Source: Mucilaginibacter pedocola
Lineage (GTDB): Bacteria > Bacteroidota > Bacteroidia > Sphingobacteriales > Sphingobacteriaceae
DNA: 64,000 bases
Assembly (NCBI RefSeq): GCF_002013915.1
Contig: NZ_MBTF01000037.1
Location: 124,001 to 188,000 of the forward strand
Direction: 5' to 3'
Each line of letters starts with the position of its first letter. Position 1 is the first letter of the stretch. The position numbers and the translations under genes were made by a program. Shown here piece after piece: positions 1 through 8,736 of the stretch. The notes under the pieces were generated by a model, which saw nothing but the letters and a program-made list of their open reading frames with translations, was not told the DNA's origin and made no database searches.

Positions 1-540
1 GTCCTTAGCGCATGCTTCAACTTCGGTATAGAAGCAGGTAAAGTAATGGCTGATGAGGCTAACGCCGCGTGGCAGGCCTTGCACCCGGGGCAGGGTAATT
101 TCCTGTACCAAAACAACGTGGTGTACATCATCATTCTTTGGGGCGGGTTAACAACCAACTTCATTTGGTGTATGATACTGAATGCCCGCAACAAAACCTT
201 TGGTAACTATACCGATGGTAGTAAACCGTTGTTGAAGAACTACATCTTCTCGGCATTGGCGGGTACCACCTGGTTCTTGCAGTTCTTTTTTTACGGCATG
301 GGCGAAAGCCGTTTGGGTAATGGCGCCAGCTCGTGGATATTGCACATGGCCTTCATTATCCTGATAGCCAACGTATGGGGGCTGGTACTTAACGAATGGA
401 AAGGTGTGAGCAAAAAAGCGACTAACACGGTCATTGCAGGTATTGCCACCATCATATTATCTGTACTAATAGTGGGTTACGGTAACTCGCTGAAAACAAA
501 AGCGGCGGAACAAAAAACGGTTTCGCAAAACATTAAATAA
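1..540 (+). CDS. rhaT: L-rhamnose/proton symporter RhaT, C-terminal part (5' end outside window)
   Basis: The reading frame is open from base 1, so the first ATG at 46 is internal and the gene is cut by the window edge. About 179 residues remain, roughly the second half of a RhaT permease (family usually about 340 aa). At least four hydrophobic membrane segments are visible, and the motifs SACFNFGIEAGK, FIWCMILNARN and GESRLGNGASSWILHMAF are typical of RhaT. The protein imports L-rhamnose with a proton across the inner membrane. It lies 44 bp upstream of rhaD on the same strand and is almost certainly in the same operon. The C-terminus is a short charged tail ending at TAA. Confidence 0.93.
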   Translation, partial: VLSACFNFGIEAGKVMADEANAAWQALHPGQGNFLYQNNVVYIIILWGGLTTNFIWCMILNARNKTFGNYTDGSKPLLKNYIFSALAGTTWFLQFFFYGMGESRLGNGASSWILHMAFIILIANVWGLVLNEWKGVSKKATNTVIAGIATIILSVLIVGYGNSLKTKAAEQKTVSQNIK

Positions 541-584
541 CAACAATAAAAATCCAAAAGAATCAACAATAATAATTTAAAGGA

Positions 585-2705
585 ATGTCTGCCAACACAA
601 CACAATTTAAGCATGTAAGCTATTTATGGGACGAAGCCAAAGCCGCCGAACTGGCCGGCGATGAGGTTGCCCTACTGATATACCGCTCTAACCTTTTAGG
701 TGCCGACTTGCGCCTTACCAACTACGGCGGTGGTAACACCTCCTGCAAAGTGATAGATAAAGACCCTTTGACAGGTAAGGATGTAGAGGTAATGTGGATA
801 AAAGGCTCGGGCGGCGATATTGGTACGCTTAAAAAGAGCGGCTTAGCTGCACTGTATGTAGACAGGTTACGCAGCTTAACCAATGTTTACCGCGGTATCG
901 AATTTGAAGACGAAATGGTTGCCCTGTTCAACCACAGCATATTCGACCTTGATTCTAAAGCGCCTTCGATAGATACGCCGCTGCATGGTTTCCTGCCCTT
1001 TAAACATATCGACCACCTGCACCCCGATGCTGCTATTGCCATAGCTGCTGCAAAAGACGGCGAGCAAATAACCAAAGAATTATTCGGCGGTACTATTGGC
1101 TGGGTAGGTTGGCAGCGCCCGGGTTTCGACCTTGGTTTGCAACTGAAAGAATGTTTGGATAATAACCCGGGTATCCGTGGTATTATGCTGGGTTCGCATG
1201 GTTTGTTTACCTGGGGCGATACCGCTTACGAAAGCTACATCAACACCCTGGAGGTGATAGAAAAATGCGCCGAATACCTGGAGCAAAGCTATATCAAAAA
1301 CGGCAGCGTTTTCGGCGGTGCCAAACTGGAGAGCCTGCCCGAAACCGACCGTAAAAAACAAGCGGTTGCTTTAGCACCTATACTGCGTGGCTTCTGCTCA
1401 TCGGCTACCAAAATGATAGGCCACTTTACCGATGATGCCCGCGTGTTAGAATACATCAACTCTAACGACCTGGAGCGCCTTGCCCCAATGGGTACCAGCT
1501 GCCCCGACCACTTCCTAAGGACTAAAATTAGTCCGTTGGTATTGGAGTTGGGCGCAGGCGACGACCTGAGCGATGTGGATGCCATCAAAGCAAAACTTAC
1601 TCCTGCTTTCGAGGCTTACCGCGCCATGTATACCGACTACTACAACACCTGCAAACACCCCAACAGCCCTGCCATACGCGATGCTAACCCGGTGGTGATA
1701 CTGTACCCGGGCGTGGGTATGTTCACTTTTGCAAAAGATAAGCAAACCGCAAGGGTAGCTGCCGAGTTCTACATAAACGCTATCAACGTAATGAAGGGTG
1801 CCGAAGCAATATCGGAATACACCTCGCTGCCGCACCAGGAAGCTTTTGATATTGAGTACTGGTTGCTGGAAGAAGCAAAATTGCAGCGTATGCCAAAGCC
1901 AAAAGCGTTATCGGGCCGCGTAGCCTTAGTTACGGGCAGCGCAGGTGGCATTGGTAAAGCTATCGCGAAGAAATTTGCCGAAGAAGGCGCAGTAGTAGTG
2001 TTGAATGATATGAACGCCGAGCGTTTACAAGGTGCATACGATGAGTTTGTAAAGCAATTTGGTAAAGATGCGGTTACTACTGCCGTGTTGGATGTTACCA
2101 GCGAAACCGATATACAAGCTGCCGTAGCTACTGCTACATTAGCCTTCGGCGGGGTCGACCTTATTGTGAACAACGCGGGCCTATCCATCTCTAAAACCAT
2201 AGCCGGCCACACCGAAAAAGATTGGGACCTGTTGTACGATGTATTGGTGAAAGGCCAGTTCTTTGTTACCCAGGCAGCTGTTGATGTAATGAAGAAACAA
2301 GCCATGGGTGGCGATATCATTAACATAGTGAGCAAAAACGCTTTGGTAAGCGGTCCTAACAATGCAGGTTACGGCAGTGCAAAAGCGGCGCAATTGCACC
2401 TGAGCAGGCTGAATGCGGCTGAGTTGGGTGCCGACCGTATCCGCGTGAACGTAGTTAACCCCGATGCTGTGATCAGCGATAGCAACATTTGGGCTGGCGG
2501 CTGGGCCGAAGGGCGCGCAAAAGCTTATGGCGTAACCGTTGAAGAATTGCCGGCTTACTACGCAAAACGTACCTTATTGAACGAGGTGATACTGCCCGTA
2601 GACATTGCTAACGCATGTTTTGCTATAACAGGTGGGCTGTTAAGCAAATCAACCGGTAACGTTATTAACGTGGATGGTGGCGTAGCGGCAGGTTTTGTAC
2701 GCTAA
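585..2705 (+). CDS. rhaD: Bifunctional rhamnulose-1-phosphate aldolase / short-chain dehydrogenase
   Basis: This 706-residue fusion has two catalytic halves. Residues about 20-400 form a class II aldolase domain with the NYGGGNTS phosphate-site motif (46-53) and zinc-ligand histidines in HIDHLH (H144, H146) and GSHG (H205). Residues about 440-706 form a short-chain dehydrogenase with the nucleotide motif TGSAGGIG (450-457) and the catalytic pair Y596/K600. The family splits L-rhamnulose 1-phosphate to dihydroxyacetone phosphate and L-lactaldehyde, and the dehydrogenase half is thought to oxidise lactaldehyde to lactate. The length matches the fused family. The start at 585 follows an A/T-rich leader with little Shine-Dalgarno character, normal for Bacteroidota. 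It sits between rhaT and rhaI. Confidence 0.95.
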   Translation: MSANTTQFKHVSYLWDEAKAAELAGDEVALLIYRSNLLGADLRLTNYGGGNTSCKVIDKDPLTGKDVEVMWIKGSGGDIGTLKKSGLAALYVDRLRSLTNVYRGIEFEDEMVALFNHSIFDLDSKAPSIDTPLHGFLPFKHIDHLHPDAAIAIAAAKDGEQITKELFGGTIGWVGWQRPGFDLGLQLKECLDNNPGIRGIMLGSHGLFTWGDTAYESYINTLEVIEKCAEYLEQSYIKNGSVFGGAKLESLPETDRKKQAVALAPILRGFCSSATKMIGHFTDDARVLEYINSNDLERLAPMGTSCPDHFLRTKISPLVLELGAGDDLSDVDAIKAKLTPAFEAYRAMYTDYYNTCKHPNSPAIRDANPVVILYPGVGMFTFAKDKQTARVAAEFYINAINVMKGAEAISEYTSLPHQEAFDIEYWLLEEAKLQRMPKPKALSGRVALVTGSAGGIGKAIAKKFAEEGAVVVLNDMNAERLQGAYDEFVKQFGKDAVTTAVLDVTSETDIQAAVATATLAFGGVDLIVNNAGLSISKTIAGHTEKDWDLLYDVLVKGQFFVTQAAVDVMKKQAMGGDIINIVSKNALVSGPNNAGYGSAKAAQLHLSRLNAAELGADRIRVNVVNPDAVISDSNIWAGGWAEGRAKAYGVTVEELPAYYAKRTLLNEVILPVDIANACFAITGGLLSKSTGNVINVDGGVAAGFVR

Positions 2706-2730
2706 GCTTTTATACAACAAAATATAAATA

Positions 2731-2753
2731 AAGGCCGGTTAACCGCCGGCCTT
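2731..2753 (+). other. Hairpin in the rhaD-rhaI gap
   Basis: A perfect 8-bp stem AAGGCCGG/CCGGCCTT (2731-2738 and 2746-2753) with a 7-nt loop fills most of the 63-bp gap between rhaD and rhaI. No T tract follows, so it is more likely an mRNA processing or stability element, or a partial attenuator inside the operon, than a full terminator. Confidence 0.6.
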
Positions 2754-2768
2754 ACCAAATTATAACCG

Positions 2769-4043
2769 ATGCAAATTGAGAAACACAAAGTTGATGAACT
2801 AAACCATCAGCAAAGCAACACCCATAAACGCAATTTCGAATACGTAGCCGCCGATGTAGCCAACCTTGACGAAGTATTGGCAAAAGTTGGTGCCTTTAAC
2901 GTAGCTATACCAAGCTGGGCATTAGGTACGGGTGGTACACGCTTCGGCCGCTTCTCGGGCGGTGGCGAGCCTCGCAGCCTCGAAGAAAAAATTGAAGATG
3001 TAGGCGTTATACAGGCGCTGAACAAGTCGAGTAATTCTATTTCATTGCACATCCCATGGGATATCCCCGAGAATGCTGCTTCGATGAATGCACTGGCCGC
3101 GCAACTGGGCCTTCACTTTGATGCTGTAAACTCCAACACCTTCCAGGACCAAAAGGACCAGAAGCTAAGCTACAAATTCGGCTCGTTGCACCATACCGAT
3201 AAAGCGGTGCGCCAGCAGTCAGTTGAGCACAATATACAGGTTATCAAATACGGGCAGGAGTTGAACTCTAAGGCGCTGTCGGTTTGGTTGTCTGATGGTT
3301 CTAACTTCCCGGGGCAACTGAATTTCCGCAAGGCATTCCAAAACACGTTGGAAAGTTTAGAGGAAATTTACGCCGCTTTGCCTGATGATTGGAAAGTATG
3401 GGTAGAATACAAACCCTACGAGCCTAACTTTTACTCAACCACCATTGGCGATTGGGGCCAAAGCTACCTGCTGGCATCTAAATTAGGCCCGAAGGCAAGT
3501 ACTTTGGTAGATCTGGGGCACCATTTGCAGGGTACCAACATCGAGCAAATAGTTTCGCTATTGCTGATGGAAGATAAGCTGGCGGGCTTCCACTTCAACG
3601 ATTCTAAATACGGTGATGACGACCTTACCGTAGGCAGTATCAACCCTTACCAACTGTTCCTGATATTTAACGAATTGGTTGAAGGTATGGATGCCAAAGG
3701 CATTAACCACGCTACCGGCTTGGGCTGGATGATAGATGCATCGCACAACGTGAAAGACCCTATCGAGGATCTGCTGCAATCGGTACAGGCCATCAAGATA
3801 GCTTACACGCAAGCGTTGTTGGTTGATAAAGCTGCTTTAGTAGCTGCACAACAAAATAACGATGTAGTGCTGGCTCAAGAGATATTGCAGCAAGCCTATC
3901 GTACCGATGTTCGCGCACTGGTAGCCGAGGCAAGCCTGCGCAATGGCGGTGCCATAAACCCGGTTGATGCCTACCGCAAGTTAAAAGTGAGAGAGAATTT
4001 GATAAACGAACGCGGGCTGAACACCGTGGCCACAGGCCTTTAA
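2769..4043 (+). CDS. rhaI: L-rhamnose isomerase (RhaI-type TIM-barrel sugar isomerase)
   Basis: A 424-residue cytoplasmic sugar isomerase of the xylose-isomerase-like TIM-barrel fold, matching the Pseudomonas stutzeri-type rhamnose catabolism isomerase rather than E. coli RhaA. The N-terminal block IPSWALGTGGTRFGRF is characteristic of the group. Candidate metal ligands are E213 (WVEYKP), D248 (LVDLGHH), H275 and the D283-D285 cluster (KYGDDD). It converts L-rhamnose to L-rhamnulose. It lies 63 bp downstream of rhaD and 3 bp upstream of the kinase gene, so the three form a transcription unit. Members of this fold can be promiscuous toward other aldoses; the operon context decides for rhamnose. 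Confidence 0.93.
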   Translation: MQIEKHKVDELNHQQSNTHKRNFEYVAADVANLDEVLAKVGAFNVAIPSWALGTGGTRFGRFSGGGEPRSLEEKIEDVGVIQALNKSSNSISLHIPWDIPENAASMNALAAQLGLHFDAVNSNTFQDQKDQKLSYKFGSLHHTDKAVRQQSVEHNIQVIKYGQELNSKALSVWLSDGSNFPGQLNFRKAFQNTLESLEEIYAALPDDWKVWVEYKPYEPNFYSTTIGDWGQSYLLASKLGPKASTLVDLGHHLQGTNIEQIVSLLLMEDKLAGFHFNDSKYGDDDLTVGSINPYQLFLIFNELVEGMDAKGINHATGLGWMIDASHNVKDPIEDLLQSVQAIKIAYTQALLVDKAALVAAQQNNDVVLAQEILQQAYRTDVRALVAEASLRNGGAINPVDAYRKLKVRENLINERGLNTVATGL

Positions 4044-4046
4044 TAT

Positions 4047-5408
4047 ATGAGTGCTACCCCGGTTATAGCCGTGTTTGATGTTGGCAAAACCAACAAAAAA
4101 CTGTTTTTATTCGACGAGAATTACCGCATTGTTTTCGAGCGTTCGGCGCGGTTCAACGAAACGGTGGATGAGGACGGTTTCCCCTGCGAGAACCTGCAAA
4201 GCCTGCGCCTCTCGGTATTCGATTCGATGAGCGAGATATTCCGCCTGAAGGATTTTAAGGTAAAGGCCGTGAATTTTTCAGCCTATGGTGCCAGCTTTGT
4301 ATACCTCGACGAATCGGGGCAACCCGTTGCGCCGCTATACAATTACCTTAAACCTTATCCCGAGGAATTAAGCAGCAATATATACAACCGCTACGGCGGC
4401 GAGTTGCAGTTTAGTAACCAAACTGCCTCGCCGCTGTTGGGGAGTTTAAACTCGGGCCTGCAGCTTTACCGCCTCGCCCAGCAACAGCCCGCGTTATACA
4501 AAAAAGTAAAGTATGCGCTGCATTTGCCGCAATATTTAAGCTTCCTGCTGTCGGGCCAATACTATTCAGACATGACCAGTATTGGCTGCCATACTGCGCT
4601 TTGGGATTTTGCCAACCAGCGTTACCACCATTGGGTACAGCAGGAGGGCGTAAGCCTTAAACTGGCACCCATCGCTGCAGCAGATGCCACTTTGCCCGCG
4701 CTGTTCCCCGGCAACAATTATAAAGTAGGGGTGGGGCTGCACGATAGTTCTGCCGCACTTATACCTTACCTCATCAGTTTCCGCGAGCCTTTTATATTGA
4801 TATCTACCGGTACCTGGTGCATCAGCCTCAACCCGTTCAACCAATCGCCGCTTACCGAGGACGAGCTGGATAAAGATTGCCTTTTCTACATCCAGTACAA
4901 AGGCAGCCCGGTAAAGGCTTCGCGTTTGTTCACGGGTAGCGAGCACGAGCAGCAGGTGAAACGAATTGCCGCGCATTTTAACCAGGATGCCATCAAGTTC
5001 CGCAATGTGCCTTATGATGCAGGTATCATCGAACGCCTAAAAAAGAAGTTCCCGCAGGCATCGGGTGAATTCGCTAAGGAATCTATGTTCGCTACAAGGG
5101 ATCTTTCAGCTTTTGCAGATGATGTTGAAGCTTATCACCAACTAATGCTCGATTTGACCAACCTGCAGGTAGTATCCACCCAATTGGTGCTCAAAGGCAG
5201 CCAGGTAGTTACCCGCATATTTGTAGACGGGGGCTTCAGCAAAAACAGCATTTATATGAACTTGCTTGCATCGGCCTTCCCGCACCTCGAAATTTTCGCA
5301 GCCTCCATGGCGCAAGCCTCGGCCATTGGTGCAGCACTGTGCATCCATAAAGATTGGAACAGCAAGCAGGTGCCAAGCGATATAATCGAGTTGAAGTATT
5401 ATGCTTAA
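4047..5408 (+). CDS. rhaB: FGGY-family sugar kinase, probable L-rhamnulokinase
   Basis: A 453-residue FGGY carbohydrate kinase with the two ATPase-fold halves. The N-terminal phosphate loop reads FDVGKTNKK, a variant of the usual DxGTTS. The segment VGLHDSSAA carries D233, which aligns with the catalytic aspartate of rhamnulokinases. STGTWCISL and VDGGFSKN are the phosphate-2 and adenosine-site motifs. In this operon it should phosphorylate L-rhamnulose to L-rhamnulose 1-phosphate, the substrate of the upstream RhaD. Only 3 bp separate it from rhaI, implying translational coupling. The specificity is inferred from context; the sequence class also includes fuculokinases and related enzymes. 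The gene ends 21 bp from the convergent acyltransferase stop, with no obvious terminator between. Confidence 0.85.
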   Translation: MSATPVIAVFDVGKTNKKLFLFDENYRIVFERSARFNETVDEDGFPCENLQSLRLSVFDSMSEIFRLKDFKVKAVNFSAYGASFVYLDESGQPVAPLYNYLKPYPEELSSNIYNRYGGELQFSNQTASPLLGSLNSGLQLYRLAQQQPALYKKVKYALHLPQYLSFLLSGQYYSDMTSIGCHTALWDFANQRYHHWVQQEGVSLKLAPIAAADATLPALFPGNNYKVGVGLHDSSAALIPYLISFREPFILISTGTWCISLNPFNQSPLTEDELDKDCLFYIQYKGSPVKASRLFTGSEHEQQVKRIAAHFNQDAIKFRNVPYDAGIIERLKKKFPQASGEFAKESMFATRDLSAFADDVEAYHQLMLDLTNLQVVSTQLVLKGSQVVTRIFVDGGFSKNSIYMNLLASAFPHLEIFAASMAQASAIGAALCIHKDWNSKQVPSDIIELKYYA

Positions 5409-5429
5409 GAAAGAGTTGTATTATAGTTG

Positions 5430-6642
5430 CTACGGCCGGTTTAAGGCATCATCGGTAAGTGGGTTGTAATTATCCTGGTTTGTAGAGAAAGCGGGCTTTT
5501 TATGGTTCATAAACGGCCGTTCGCAAAACAGGTAAAACAGATAGGATACAGCCACAATAAACGGCGTACCTATAAATACCATGAGATAGTACGATGTAAC
5601 TTCACCGAGGCCCATAGGGGCGATGATATACTGCCAGATTACTTGGATAAGCGGCGCGTGAATAAGATAAATACTGAAAGCAAATGTGCCTGCAAAAACC
5701 AGCGGGCGGAACGATAATATTCTTTTTAAAAAAGGCACCTTATCGCCGCTTACCAATACCAAAAACGATAACGTCCAGCAACCAAAAAGTACGTCGTGGT
5801 ATTCAAAAGAGTAGGGTAGGTTGGCAAATGCCGGAAATCGTTGTATGGCAAAAACCAATACAAACAATGCAATGCAAATAATTAGCCAGGGTAAACCGGC
5901 TCTTAGCCGTGCGGCTTTATGATTGCTTGATAACGAAATATGAGCCGCCAGCATACCTAAGGCAAACAGGACGATGTAAGGGTTTACACCATCTAAGCTT
6001 TGTTCAATCCCTAAGTTATAATGCGTGTTTGCATAGGTGGCAATCAAAAAAATTATAACGGATATTACTACTGTTAATAATAAGGTGGCCGCAATTCCAA
6101 ATTTCCGCCAAACCCAAAGTAATAACGGGAAGAAAAGGTATATCCTGAACTCGACGGAAATTGTCCAGAGCGCATGATTGATCTTGAACATGGTTTCGCT
6201 AAACACATCCTGTACCAGCAGCAGGTGTGTTACAATACTTTTGCCGGTTACGGGCAGGCTTACATCCCAATGCCTGCCTGTATTTTTCCCGATAAGGCTT
6301 AGTATCAGTAAAAGGGAAAACGCTACAGCTAAGTAGTAGGGTATGGCAATACGTTTAAACCTTTTTTTGTAGAATAAAATTATCCCGCCGTTTAAGGATA
6401 AAGTGTTGTGTTTAATAAGCGGAATGGTTAAACAGAAACCCGATAGTACAATAAAGAAGTTAACCGCAAAGTGGCCGTAAAAAAAGCTGATGATACTATA
6501 TTTTTTCAACAGCCGTAAGCTTGGAATAATCAAAGTGGAATTGCGCTACCGTATGGTGTAATACAACATAAATTGCGGCAATGGCCCTCAAGCCATCGAG
6601 GTAAGGCAAATACGAAGTTTTGGAGTTTGATGTTGAAAGCAT
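5430..6642 (-). pseudogene. Acyltransferase family 3 membrane protein, interrupted by a one-base frameshift
   Basis: The main frame (5430-6533) encodes 367 residues with about ten membrane segments and blocks such as FFIVLSGFCLTIP and VEFRIYLFFPLLL, typical of OafA/YrhL-like acyltransferases that O-acylate envelope sugars. It has no ATG of its own; the frame opens at a TTG. The missing N-terminus lies immediately upstream in another frame: ATG at 6642 gives MLSTSNSK, then YLDGLRAIAAIYVVLHH with the family's conserved HH, and this frame stops 13 codons after FHFDYSK. Removing one base from the T6 run at 6501-6506 joins the frames as EKYSIISFFYGHFAVNF and gives a normal 403-residue enzyme. It may be a true mutation, phase-variable slippage or a sequencing error. 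Confidence 0.85.
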
Positions 6643-6741
6643 GAAGCAGCCCAAACTTATAAAATATTTATAGATTTTGACTGCTCGGCGGGGCTATCGG
6701 TAAATAGTTAAATAAAAGGCATATTAAATAATACAAAAAAA

Positions 6742-6749
6742 TATATTTG
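6742..6749 (+). promoter_or_regulatory. Candidate Bacteroidota -7 box for the TPR/HTH regulator
   Basis: TATATTTG matches the TAnnTTTG -7 consensus of the Bacteroidota primary sigma factor and lies 22 bp upstream of the GTG start of the regulator gene. No clear TTTG -33 box is seen at the right distance, so support is partial. Confidence 0.4.
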
Positions 6750-6771
6750 CCTACCCTATTATTTAACTGTT

Positions 6772-8541
6772 GTGCAAAACCACCGCAATTACCGCATCAT
6801 ACATGTATGTTTTTGGCTATTGGCAGCCATGAGCATATTTGCGTCGTTTTCGGTACGTGCACAGGAGGGGTGGTCGGCGGCTAAGTTTGCCGACATGAGC
6901 AACGAGCAGCGCTACCGGTACGTACACAATTACCCTTTTTATAAGATCGATAGCGGCGCGCTTGTGAATTCGGTTTTTGTGCAGATGCGTGATATAGCAC
7001 AAAAGAAAGGCGACAACCGAGCAGAACTGGCCATTGATTTTTATAATTGTTTCTCAAGCGGTAATGTCGGGGTTAAAACACCGGGCGGCATATCCTCTGA
7101 TAGCCTTTTTCATACCATAGAGAACCGGGCCAAACGTTACGGTTTTCCCATCGAAGAAACTGTTGCGCGTTTTTACCTTACCGAAAACGCCGCCAACAGC
7201 GGTAAAATTAGTTACGAGCAACGTTATACTGCGCTGATGCGCATTACAGAACACATGCAGCAACTGGGCTACCAAAACTTCAGGGATTATTACATCGAGA
7301 ATATGATGCTTCGCACTGCAATGGTAATGTGGGACCTGGATGATCGCGAAAAGGCCTATCTATACCTTTCCATAGCCGAACGTTTTGTAGCTACAACGGA
7401 AGAAGGCAATTGGTATTTTACCCAGGTAATGAGCTACCTGCAAACTTATTGGAAGATCAAAAAAGATTACCGCCGCTCTTTGGCATATGCTTTTAAAATT
7501 AAGAATTTTCACGATCACTACAGGCCTGTTAGTCCCGGTTCTATAGAGCATAATAACTTTTGGCGGGGTTTTTCTACCATTGAGATTGCCGACCTTTTGG
7601 TTAAACAAGGTAAAGTTGCCGAAAGCGAGCAGTATGCTGATAAGGGTTACATGCTTAGCAAAGCACCGCCTAACGCCCTCAGTAATTTTTACGCTTTTCA
7701 GGCAGAGTACGATGCGCTTATTGTTTTAGTAGATGTTAAACTATCGCTGGGGAAATTGCAGCAGGCCGGTGCTTTACTGCAGCGCGCTCAGCAATTAAAA
7801 AGTTGGTTAGAGGCCAAAAAGCAGCTAGACTATTTTAAACCGCTGCGCCTGTACCGTTACCTGGCCGAATATAACGAACGTAAGGGTAACTCCGCAGTAG
7901 CACTTAGTTATATTAAACAGGCCGATCTATTACAAGATAGCCTTACCCGCCGTAACGATGCCCATAAGCTGGCCCGCGCCCAGCAAAGGCTTGAATCGGA
8001 GAAGTATGCCCAAAAAATAGCCGAGGTAGAAAAAGAAAAAAGGCTGGAGAAAACATTGCGGCAGGCAGCCTTAGTTATATTGGCATTGGTGCTTATAGTT
8101 GGCTTTATGTATTACAAACGCGCGCAGGCAATCCGTAAACAAAAGGAAAGTGAGTTAGAAGCCACCAAACAGCAACTGCTGCAGCAAACCCAAATACTGC
8201 GAGAGAAATCGGAACAGGCGGATAACCTGCATGCCGAAATGGAAAAGCTATCGGCAACGGGCCAGCGCAGCGAATATTTGGAGCAGCTTACCCGCGCTAC
8301 CATCCTTACCGATGATGATTGGGCAAGCTTCCGTACCCTGTTTGAGAAAGTTTACCCCAACTTTATATCCGAACAAAAACAGCTTTATCCCGGCATTACC
8401 CCCGCCGAAATACGCCTGGCCGTATTAGATAAATTGGAGCTGAATACTAACGAAATGGCCAATATGCTTGGCGTATCTAAAAACACCATCCACCAAACCC
8501 GTGTGCGCCTGCGCAAAAAAATGGAGAATAATGCCTCCTGA
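6772..8541 (+). CDS. Membrane-anchored TPR sensor with C-terminal helix-turn-helix
   Basis: A 589-residue protein with a GTG start; starting there gives a complete signal sequence ending in SVRAQ, whereas the next ATG (6829) would shorten it. Residues about 35-410 are helical and TPR-like, probably periplasmic. A single membrane helix lies at about 430-450 (ALVILALVLIVGFMYY), followed by a charged coiled coil (about 455-510). The last 50 residues form a helix-turn-helix (TPAEIRLAVLDKL, MLGVSKNTIHQTRVRLRKKM). This architecture is a one-component membrane regulator common in Bacteroidota: periplasmic TPR input, cytoplasmic DNA-binding output. Target and ligand are unknown. It stands alone, just upstream and co-directional with the giant surface-protein genes, which makes them candidate targets (inference). 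Confidence 0.8.
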   Translation: MQNHRNYRIIHVCFWLLAAMSIFASFSVRAQEGWSAAKFADMSNEQRYRYVHNYPFYKIDSGALVNSVFVQMRDIAQKKGDNRAELAIDFYNCFSSGNVGVKTPGGISSDSLFHTIENRAKRYGFPIEETVARFYLTENAANSGKISYEQRYTALMRITEHMQQLGYQNFRDYYIENMMLRTAMVMWDLDDREKAYLYLSIAERFVATTEEGNWYFTQVMSYLQTYWKIKKDYRRSLAYAFKIKNFHDHYRPVSPGSIEHNNFWRGFSTIEIADLLVKQGKVAESEQYADKGYMLSKAPPNALSNFYAFQAEYDALIVLVDVKLSLGKLQQAGALLQRAQQLKSWLEAKKQLDYFKPLRLYRYLAEYNERKGNSAVALSYIKQADLLQDSLTRRNDAHKLARAQQRLESEKYAQKIAEVEKEKRLEKTLRQAALVILALVLIVGFMYYKRAQAIRKQKESELEATKQQLLQQTQILREKSEQADNLHAEMEKLSATGQRSEYLEQLTRATILTDDDWASFRTLFEKVYPNFISEQKQLYPGITPAEIRLAVLDKLELNTNEMANMLGVSKNTIHQTRVRLRKKMENNAS

Positions 8542-8736
8542 TCACTTTTTAAAGCGATTGCCTCTGTATTAAGCTGATTTTAATTAAGTATTTGTAATTC
8601 AGTATTTTAATTTCATTTAAAAGCGTTGTCACTTTTTTGTCATGCGCGTTTTTGTGCATTTGTTTCACAATAATCACACTTTCGTTACATAAAATTTCGG
8701 GCAAATATTATTGTGACACAACCTAACGCTTATTGT

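Noticed and set aside
1080..2399. Several long minus-strand frames opposite rhaD
   Set aside because: They mirror the codon pattern of rhaD and show no protein family features.
5430..6533. Complete acyltransferase starting at TTG 6533
   Set aside because: A stop lies just upstream in that frame and the conserved N-terminal domain is encoded upstream in another frame, so the short form is an artefact of a frameshift.
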